Shown piece by piece: positions 54,410 through 61,812 of a DNA stretch of 64,000 bases. Within the stretch, counting starts at the first letter, position 1. Each line of letters begins with the position of its first letter. The notes below the pieces were generated by a model, which was not told the DNA's origin, did no database searches, and was given only the letters and a program-made list of their open reading frames with translations. The DNA is from Janthinobacterium sp. J1-1 (GTDB taxonomy: Bacteria; Pseudomonadota; Gammaproteobacteria; Burkholderiales; Burkholderiaceae_D): the NCBI RefSeq assembly GCF_030944405.1, contig NZ_CP132339.1, positions 3,410,001-3,474,000 of the forward strand, read 5' to 3'. The translations under genes and the position numbers were made by a program.

Positions 54410-57400
54410 ATGTTTAAAAAAATACTGGAAGTGGCGCAGCAGGCGGTGGGACTCGATGATTACGCGCAGCTCAAAAAAGGCTTGCGCGGCCTGACGCAGA
54501 TTTCGACCCCGCTGTGGGAGCGTGCCTGCGACTTTGTCTGCAACGGCGGCGACCCGCAGGTGCTGCTGGAACTGCAACAGGAGGCGCCGCGCGCCGGCAA
54601 GCTGCTGGGCCGGCCGGGCCGCCTCATCAGCGGGTTTTACAGCTACAACATGGACAAGAAAGACGGCGCGCTGGCCTCCGAAAGCCTGCGCCACCGCCAC
54701 CAGTTCTACGCGCAGTTCGATGCCGGCAAGCTCGATGCGGCTGTATTGACGCGCCTGGGCAAACTGCTGCAGGCGGCCGACCAGGGCGACTCGCTCGATC
54801 GCACCGGCGCGCCCGTGCCCGACTGGCTGCACTATGTCGTCAACGATGCGCTGCACGCCAGCTTCGACGATACGCGCGCCACCGCCACCATCGTCAACCG
54901 GCGCGGCTGGCATGTCGGGCTGCTGGTGCGGCTGCTGGAAGCCGAAGGCGAACCGGCCATCGCCGGCCTGCGGATGGTGTTCGAGCGCAGCGGTTTGTCC
55001 GACTATGAGCGCGACCGGGCCTTGCCGTACTTGCTGGTGGCGGGCGCGCTGGACGAATACATGCTGGCGCACGCCGAACTGGTGGAGCAGTTGCCAGCCC
55101 TGCTGTCGGCCAGCGGCAAGGTGCAGCTGGCCCGGCGCCTGGGTGGCGCACCGGCGCTGGCCGACCGTTTTGCCGCCATCCTGGTGCGCCTGGCCGTCGA
55201 TGGCGGCAAGACCGTGCGCACGGAAGCGGCGCCGCACCTGGCGGCGATACCCGCGCAGCGCCGCGTCGAGCTGCTGCGGCAACTGCTGGAAACGGGCAAG
55301 ACGGAAGAGCGCGTGCAGGCGGCCGAACTGCTGGGACGTAGCCTGGGTCCGCAACAGGCGCCGCTGCTGGAAAGCGCATTGGCGGTGGAAACGAGCAAAC
55401 CGGTGCAGGCGGCGATCCGCAATGCGCTGTCGTGGCTCGGTGCGGCCAGCGATGCCGGCGCCAGTGAGTTGCAGATGCCGCCGCTGCCGCCCGCGCCGCC
55501 GGCGACCCGGCTCGGTGACGACGCGCTGCAACTGCTGCGCGCCAACCACGCCACGCTGCTGGCCAAGTATCGCATCGACGCGGAGCAGGAGCGCGAGCAG
55601 AACCAGCTGGGCAAGCACAAATACAAATGGCAGCAGGCCGCGCTCAAGCGCTACGAGGCACTGAAGGACGACTACCTGGTGGGGGCCATCCGCGTGCTCA
55701 ATGGCGAGGGCCAAAAGGGTGACGATCAGCCTCTGAAAAACAATATGGTCACCGGCGTAGTCGAGTTCCAGGGCAAGCTGGCGGCCTTGCCGGAATTCGG
55801 CATGGCGCAGATGACGCGGTGGATCATCGCCACGCAGCACAACAGCCAGCGCTTCTGGCATGTCGGCTTCTTCCAGCAATGGCTGGCGCGCCAGGACCAG
55901 CAAGCATTCGACCTGCGCCTGCTGGACCGCGCCATGCGCGAAGCGGGCGACCAGAACGACAGCGTGGCGATGGTCTGCCTGGCCAGCAGCTGGTGGGGCG
56001 GCAAGCCGCAGCACATGCTGGACGCCGCCATGGTCTGGCCGCTGTTTGCCGAACGGCCGGAACTGATCGACCAGGCACTGGGCCTGCGCGCGCTGGAAAA
56101 GCGCCAGGGCGTGTCGCCGCCTGAACTGGGTACCACGCTGGAGATCCTGGCGATGTTCCCCAGCTTGCCGGCGCAATGGCTGCCGCGCGTGATGGAATTC
56201 GCGCTCGGCGAAGGCAAGCAGCACCGCGCCAGCGCGCAGCAGGTGCTGGCAGGCCTGCCGGACATCGGCAAGCGCGTGGCCGAAGCGCTGGGCTCGAGCA
56301 AGCAGGACATGCGCATCGGCGCGGCACGCTGGCTGAGCGATCTCGATTACCGCGCCGCCGTGCCGGCGCTATACCAGGCGCTGGACAAGGAATCGCGCGA
56401 GACCGTGATTGCCGCCTTGCTGACGGCGCTGGAAAAGCTGGGCGAGGACCTGAGTCCGCGCCTGTCGCCCGAGGTGCTGCTGGCCGCCGCGCGCAAGGGT
56501 CTGAAGGGCAAGGCGCCGGCCGGCCTGGCCTGGTTTTCGCTGGACCTGCTGCCGGCCTGCCGCTGGCAGGATGGCACGCCGGTCGAGCCGGACATCCTGC
56601 GCTGGTGGGTGGTGCTGGCCTGCAAACTGAAGGAGCCGGGTGGCAATGCGCTGCTGCTGCGCTATCTGGGCCTGCTCGACGAGGCCAGCCGCGCGGCGCT
56701 GGGCGAGACCATCTTGCGCCTGTTTATCGAGCACGATGTGCGCGGCCCGGCCATGGAGGTGGCCAATGCGCACGCCGCGGCGAACGCGCCGGGCCGCTAT
56801 CAGCGCTACCAGGACAGCGCCAAGCGCTATCCGCAGTACTACAGCGCGCAGGGCAAGCTGACGCAAGACCAGGTGTTCGACGAGCTGCGGCGCGAAAAGC
56901 TGGCCGAATACCTGGGCAGCGCGATCGGCGAAAAAGGCATCCTGGCGCTGGCTTCCTACACGCCGGGCCAGGTGGCGCTGACCCTGCTGCAAGCCTATCT
57001 GCGCGATCATTACCCGCGCCGCGCGCAGATTGAAGCCATGCTCGATGCGCTGGCCGACGGCCACGATCCGGCCGTGATCCAGCTCCTGCTGGGCATCGCG
57101 CGCCGCTACCGTACCGCCTCGGTGCAGGAAAAAGCGAGATTGCTGGTCGAGCGCATCGCACAGGGCAAGGGCTGGAGCCAGGATCAGTTGGGCGACCGCA
57201 CCATCCCCACCGGTGGCTTCGACGACCATGGCCGGCTCGACCTGCCGTATGGCGAACGGGTGTTTTACGTGACCCTGGACGGCGCCATGAAGCCGGTGCT
57301 GCACAACCCGGACGGCAAGGAAATCAAGGCCCTGCCGGAACCGCGTCAGGATGAAGCGCCGGAAGTGGCCAAGGAAGCCAAGCAGCAGCTGTCCAGCTGC

Positions 57401-58153
57401 AAGAAGGAGCTGAAGCAGGTCATCACCATGCAGACGGCGCGCCTGTACGAAGCGATGTGCGCCGGCCGCGTCTGGCCGGCACAGGAATGGCGCGACTACC
57501 TGCTGCTGCATCCGATCGCCGGCCGCCTGGTGCAGTCGCTGGTATGGATCAGCGAGGACGAGACAGGGCAGATTGTGCTGCGTCCGAGCGACGACGGCAG
57601 CCTGCTCGACGCGAATGACGACGAAGTCACGCTGACGCAAGGCAGCCGCGTGCGCCTGGCGCATGCCTCGCTGCTGGACGCGCAGCAGATCGCCGCCTGG
57701 CAGCGCCATTTCAAGGACTACAAGCTCAAGCCGCTGTTCGAACAGCTGGCGCACCAGCTGCCCGATGCCTCGCTGATGGCCGGCCGCGAGATCGCCGATC
57801 GCCAGGGCTGGGTGGGCGACACCTTCGGTTTGCGCGGCGCCTTCGGCAAGCAGGGTTATCTGCGCGGCCAGGCCGAGGATGGCGGCGTGTTTACCGAATA
57901 TCACAAGGACTTCCCGAGTGCCGGCCTGCGCGCGCTGATCGAGTTTTCCGGCAGCGGCCTGCCCGAAGAGCAGATGGCGGCGGCGCTGAAAACGCTGGCC
58001 TTCTATCGCCTGCCGCAATCGTGGCGCGACGAAGCCGTGCCGCTGACTGAGGTGCCACCGGTGCTGCTGGCCGAAGCGTATGCCGATTATCACGCCGTGG
58101 CCAAATCGACTGGCGGTCATGATGCGCAGTGGGAAAGCAAGATGCCATGGTAG
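54410..58153 (+). CDS. DUF4132 / HEAT-repeat protein B
   Basis: This 1247-residue paralog of protein A has the same plan: N-terminal HEAT-like half, central HEAT segment (SSKQDMRIGAARWLSDLDYRAAVPALYQAL) and DUF4132 at about 995-1110. It differs by an extra segment of about 48 residues (about 778-825, VRGPAMEVANAHAAANAPGR...) that A lacks. It begins 32 bases after A and its stop overlaps the start of C. All three end in a WE-x-x-x-P-aromatic motif. Confidence 0.88.
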   Translation: MFKKILEVAQQAVGLDDYAQLKKGLRGLTQISTPLWERACDFVCNGGDPQVLLELQQEAPRAGKLLGRPGRLISGFYSYNMDKKDGALASESLRHRHQFYAQFDAGKLDAAVLTRLGKLLQAADQGDSLDRTGAPVPDWLHYVVNDALHASFDDTRATATIVNRRGWHVGLLVRLLEAEGEPAIAGLRMVFERSGLSDYERDRALPYLLVAGALDEYMLAHAELVEQLPALLSASGKVQLARRLGGAPALADRFAAILVRLAVDGGKTVRTEAAPHLAAIPAQRRVELLRQLLETGKTEERVQAAELLGRSLGPQQAPLLESALAVETSKPVQAAIRNALSWLGAASDAGASELQMPPLPPAPPATRLGDDALQLLRANHATLLAKYRIDAEQEREQNQLGKHKYKWQQAALKRYEALKDDYLVGAIRVLNGEGQKGDDQPLKNNMVTGVVEFQGKLAALPEFGMAQMTRWIIATQHNSQRFWHVGFFQQWLARQDQQAFDLRLLDRAMREAGDQNDSVAMVCLASSWWGGKPQHMLDAAMVWPLFAERPELIDQALGLRALEKRQGVSPPELGTTLEILAMFPSLPAQWLPRVMEFALGEGKQHRASAQQVLAGLPDIGKRVAEALGSSKQDMRIGAARWLSDLDYRAAVPALYQALDKESRETVIAALLTALEKLGEDLSPRLSPEVLLAAARKGLKGKAPAGLAWFSLDLLPACRWQDGTPVEPDILRWWVVLACKLKEPGGNALLLRYLGLLDEASRAALGETILRLFIEHDVRGPAMEVANAHAAANAPGRYQRYQDSAKRYPQYYSAQGKLTQDQVFDELRREKLAEYLGSAIGEKGILALASYTPGQVALTLLQAYLRDHYPRRAQIEAMLDALADGHDPAVIQLLLGIARRYRTASVQEKARLLVERIAQGKGWSQDQLGDRTIPTGGFDDHGRLDLPYGERVFYVTLDGAMKPVLHNPDGKEIKALPEPRQDEAPEVAKEAKQQLSSCKKELKQVITMQTARLYEAMCAGRVWPAQEWRDYLLLHPIAGRLVQSLVWISEDETGQIVLRPSDDGSLLDANDDEVTLTQGSRVRLAHASLLDAQQIAAWQRHFKDYKLKPLFEQLAHQLPDASLMAGREIADRQGWVGDTFGLRGAFGKQGYLRGQAEDGGVFTEYHKDFPSAGLRALIEFSGSGLPEEQMAAALKTLAFYRLPQSWRDEAVPLTEVPPVLLAEAYADYHAVAKSTGGHDAQWESKMPW

Positions 58154-60696
58154 AGGTGGCTGCCTCGCACTTGCCGCCGGACGTGACGCTCGGCGACGAT
58201 GCCTTGCGGCTGCTGCGGGACAACCGCGAGCAGTTGCTGCGGATGGTACACCGGACCATGCTGGCGGACCAGGAAGCCTATCCGGCGTCGCCCCATCCCT
58301 TGCAGCGGTACCAGCAGGTCGAACAGCAGTGCGCCTGGTGGAATGACGAGCGCCTGCAAGGACTGCTGCGCGCCGTGAATGGCGAAACAGGGGAGGCAGA
58401 GCAATTTTTCAGCCAGCCGCTGGCGTCCGAACTGCTGCGCTGGAAAAACCGGCTGGCCGTGCTGCCGGGCGTGACGTTCCTGCATCTGGCCCGCTACATG
58501 CTGGCCACGCGCCATCGCAGCCGCCTGTTCTGGAGCGATGACGGTTTTATCGCATGGCGGTCGCGCCAGCCGGCCGGCAGCATCGATCTGCGCATGCTCG
58601 ATGCGGCCATGCGCGCAGCCGGCGATACGCAGGATGGCGTGGGCCTGGCTTGCCTGGCCGAGCGTTATTACCGCGAACCGTATCCGCATGCGGTGTTGCC
58701 GGCACAGTGTATCTGGCCGTTCTTTGAACAGCGTCCCGACTTGATCGAGCAGGGCCTGGGCTTGTCCGCTGATCCCCGCGTGCCGCCGGACCGTCTGCAG
58801 CTGGACGCCACCTTGGGCGTGCTGGCCACTTTCCCGGTGCTGCCACAGCGCTGGCTGCCGCGCGTGATGGAGATCGCGCTGGGCGAGTCCAGGCAATTGC
58901 GCGGCCTGGCGCAACAGCTGCTGGCCACGGCGCCCGAGATTGTCAGCCAGGTGGCTGCCAGCCTGGCGTCCGAGCGGCAGGAACTGCGCATCCGCGCCGC
59001 GCAGTGGCTGGGCCGGCTCGGCGACCCAGGCGCGGTGCCGGCGCTGTACCGCGCGGTGCAGCGGGAAAAGCGCGATGCCGCCAGCGCGGCGCTGCTGTCC
59101 GCGCTGGAGCTGCTCGGTGCGGACCTGGCGCCGCTGCTGGCGCCGGACGTGCTGCTGGCGCAAGCGCGCAAGGGCTTGAAGGCCAGGCAGCCGGCCGGCC
59201 TGGCGTGGTTTGATTTTTCCGCCTTGCCGGCATGCCGCTGGCTTGACGGCGCGCCGGTGGATGCCGACATCGTGCGCTGGTGGCTGGTGCTGGCCTGCAA
59301 GCTGAAGGAGCCGGCCGGTAATCCGCTGCTGATGCGCTATCTGGGCCTGCTGCAGCCCGGGAGCCGCGCCGCGCTGGGCGAAACGGTGCTGCGCCAGTTC
59401 ATTGCGCACGATGCGCGCAGCGTCAAGTCGACCCTGTACGGCTTTGAAATGACGGACTACGTGGGCAGCGCGATCGGCGAAAAAGGCGTGCTGGCGCTGG
59501 CCTGCCATGCGCCCGGGCCGCTGGCGGTAGCGCTGCTGCAGGATTTCATGCGCGACCATTATCTGCGCCGCGCGCAGATCGAGGCGCTGCTCGAAAGCCT
59601 GGCCGCCGGTTGCGATCCAGCCGTGATCCAGCTGCTGCTGGCCGTGGCGCGCCGTTATCGCACCGCCTCGGTGCAGGACAAGGCGCGCCTGCTGGTCGAG
59701 CGCGTGGCGGCTGCCATGGGCTGGAGCGCCGGCCAGCTGGCGGACCGCACGATTGCATATGCCGGGCTCGATGACGGCGGCCGCCTCGCGCTGCGGTATG
59801 GCGAACGGCAGTATGTCCTGACACTCGGTACCGGCCTGAAGCCGGTGCTGCACAATGCCGAGGGCAAGGCGGTTGCGGCGCTGCCCGAGCCGCGCCAGGG
59901 CGACGATCCGGCCAGCATCAAGGAAGGCAAGCGCCAGCTGTCCAGCTGTAAAAAAGCGGTGGCGCAGGTGGTGCGGCTGGAGACGGCGCGGCTGTACGAA
60001 TCCATGTGCGCGGGCCGGCTGTGGGCAGCCGGCGAATGGCGGCAATACCTGCACCGCCATCCGATCACCGGGCGCCTGCTGCAACAGCTGGTGTGGCTGG
60101 AACTGGCGCCGGACGGAGAGCTGCGGCAGGTATTCCGGCCGGCCGAAGACGGCAGCCTGCTCGATGCGCGGGACAACGAAGTCGCGCTGGCCGATGACAG
60201 CATGCTGCGCCTGGCCCACGCCGTGCTGCTGGACGCGGAGCGGATCGCCGCCTGGCGGCGCCACCTGCGGGACTACAAGAACACACCGCTGTTCGCGCAG
60301 TTTGACCACCGCGCGCCCGACCCGGCCTTGCTGGCCGGCCTGGAAATCGATGACCGGCTGGGCTGGACCGGCAACAACTTCAGCTTGCGCACGGCGTTCG
60401 GCAAGCGCGGCTGGGTGCGCGGCGCCGCGCTCGATGGCGGTGTGTTCGACGCCTACCAGAAGGATGTGGCCAGCGCCGGGCTGCGCGCGAACATCAGTTT
60501 CACGGGTAGCCAGTTGCCCGAGGAGCGCCAGCCGGCGGCGCTCAGGACCCTGTCGTTCCTGCGGCTGGCGGATTTGCAGGTCGTGCCGCTGGCCGAGGTG
60601 CCGCCCGTGTTGCTGGCCGAAGCCCATGCGGATTATCATGCGGTGGCCATGACCTGCGGCTACGATGAAAACTGGGAAAGCCGTACCCCCTTTTAG
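58147..60696 (+). CDS. DUF4132 / HEAT-repeat protein C, lacking the N-terminal third
   Basis: This 849-residue paralog aligns with B only from about residue 360 of B (LGDDALRLLRDNREQLL versus LGDDALQLLRANHATLL) to the end. The N-terminal third found in A and B is missing. DUF4132 lies at about 600-715. The start ATG overlaps the last codons of B (58147-58153). An earlier ATG at 58129 is in frame. A shorter central insert replaces the extra segment of B. It could have arisen by tandem duplication with loss of the 5' end, and it keeps all catalytic-looking conserved segments, so it is likely functional. Confidence 0.86.
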   Translation: MVEVAASHLPPDVTLGDDALRLLRDNREQLLRMVHRTMLADQEAYPASPHPLQRYQQVEQQCAWWNDERLQGLLRAVNGETGEAEQFFSQPLASELLRWKNRLAVLPGVTFLHLARYMLATRHRSRLFWSDDGFIAWRSRQPAGSIDLRMLDAAMRAAGDTQDGVGLACLAERYYREPYPHAVLPAQCIWPFFEQRPDLIEQGLGLSADPRVPPDRLQLDATLGVLATFPVLPQRWLPRVMEIALGESRQLRGLAQQLLATAPEIVSQVAASLASERQELRIRAAQWLGRLGDPGAVPALYRAVQREKRDAASAALLSALELLGADLAPLLAPDVLLAQARKGLKARQPAGLAWFDFSALPACRWLDGAPVDADIVRWWLVLACKLKEPAGNPLLMRYLGLLQPGSRAALGETVLRQFIAHDARSVKSTLYGFEMTDYVGSAIGEKGVLALACHAPGPLAVALLQDFMRDHYLRRAQIEALLESLAAGCDPAVIQLLLAVARRYRTASVQDKARLLVERVAAAMGWSAGQLADRTIAYAGLDDGGRLALRYGERQYVLTLGTGLKPVLHNAEGKAVAALPEPRQGDDPASIKEGKRQLSSCKKAVAQVVRLETARLYESMCAGRLWAAGEWRQYLHRHPITGRLLQQLVWLELAPDGELRQVFRPAEDGSLLDARDNEVALADDSMLRLAHAVLLDAERIAAWRRHLRDYKNTPLFAQFDHRAPDPALLAGLEIDDRLGWTGNNFSLRTAFGKRGWVRGAALDGGVFDAYQKDVASAGLRANISFTGSQLPEERQPAALRTLSFLRLADLQVVPLAEVPPVLLAEAHADYHAVAMTCGYDENWESRTPF

Positions 60697-60708
60697 GCGA
60701 GAAAAACC

Positions 60709-61812
60709 ATGAGTGACACAGATAGCAATCAACACGCGGTACGCCGCAGCGCCGAACAGCGCCATGCCGGCGAACTGGCGCGTTTGAAAGAAGCCGATAC
60801 CGATCCGCGCCCGGAAGGCTGGCTGCTGTCGCCGCGCGCCGTGCGCCGCTTTATCCTCGGCGACGCGGCGCTGCGGGTGAACCGCAAGTTCTATGGCGAC
60901 GATCCGCTGGTCGACCGCGCCATCGTCACCCTGATGGGCCACCAGGGCCTGATGCTGGTGGGCGAGCCGGGCACGGCCAAGTCGCTGCTGTCCGAATTGC
61001 TGGCGGCCGCCATCAGCGGCGATTCGGCGCTGGCGATACAGGGCACGGCCGGCACCACCGAAGACCATATCAAGTATTCGTGGAATTACGCGCTGCTGCT
61101 GGCCGAGGGCCCGAGCCGGCGCGCGCTGGTGCCGTCGCCCTTGTTCCAGGCGATGGAGGCGGGCAAGCTGGTGCGCTTCGAAGAGATCACGCGCTGCGCG
61201 CCCGAGATGCAGGATGTGCTCATTTCGCTGATGTCGGAAAAGCAGCTGATGATCCCCGAGCTGGGCGGCGACGCGCGCGTGCATGCGCGGCGCGGTTTCA
61301 ACATTATCGCCAGCGCCAACCTGCGCGACCGGGGCGTGCATGAAATGTCGTCGGCACTGAAACGCCGCTTCAATTTCGAAACCGTGAAACCGATCCGCGA
61401 CCATGGCTTCGAAGTGGAACTGGTGATGCAGCAGCTCAAGCGCGAGCTCGATGCCATCGGCGCCACCGTGGTGGTGGGCCGCGAAGTGGTCGAGCTGCTG
61501 GTGACCACCTTCCAGGAACTGCGTGCCGGCCAGACCCGCGAAGGCGCGGCCATCAAGACGCCGGACGCCGTGATGTCGAGCGCGGAAGCGGTCAACCTGG
61601 TGTATGCGGCTTCGCTCGAAGCGCTGCACTTCGGCGACGGCGTGCTGCGCCCGCGCGAACTGGCGAACCAGCTGCAGGGCGTGGTATTGAAGGACAACGC
61701 GGACGACATCAAGCGCGTGCGCCATTATTTCGACACGGTGGTGCGCGAGCGGGGCCGCCGCGACGACCTGTGGAAACACTTCGGCGAGGCGGCGCGTCAG
61801 CTATGGCTGTAG
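60709..61812 (+). CDS. MoxR-type AAA+ ATPase (YehL-like)
   Basis: This 367-residue AAA+ protein has Walker A GEPGTAKS at residues 85-92, a Walker B region VRFEEITRCAPEMQD with E158-E159 where most AAA proteins have D-E, sensor 1 FNIIASANLRDRG and an arginine-finger region ALKRRFNF. MoxR-type ATPases act as chaperone-like remodelers with VWA partners. It follows DUF4132 C by 12 bases, and its stop overlaps the start of the next gene by 10 bases. E. coli YehL is the closest well-known relative. Confidence 0.92.
   Translation: MSDTDSNQHAVRRSAEQRHAGELARLKEADTDPRPEGWLLSPRAVRRFILGDAALRVNRKFYGDDPLVDRAIVTLMGHQGLMLVGEPGTAKSLLSELLAAAISGDSALAIQGTAGTTEDHIKYSWNYALLLAEGPSRRALVPSPLFQAMEAGKLVRFEEITRCAPEMQDVLISLMSEKQLMIPELGGDARVHARRGFNIIASANLRDRGVHEMSSALKRRFNFETVKPIRDHGFEVELVMQQLKRELDAIGATVVVGREVVELLVTTFQELRAGQTREGAAIKTPDAVMSSAEAVNLVYAASLEALHFGDGVLRPRELANQLQGVVLKDNADDIKRVRHYFDTVVRERGRRDDLWKHFGEAARQLWL

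Noticed and set aside
58117..61779. A 1220-codon open frame on the minus strand
   Set aside because: It is fully antisense to DUF4132 C and the MoxR gene, whose motifs are clear. In GC-rich coding DNA such shadow frames are common. It shows no family motif or ribosome site.
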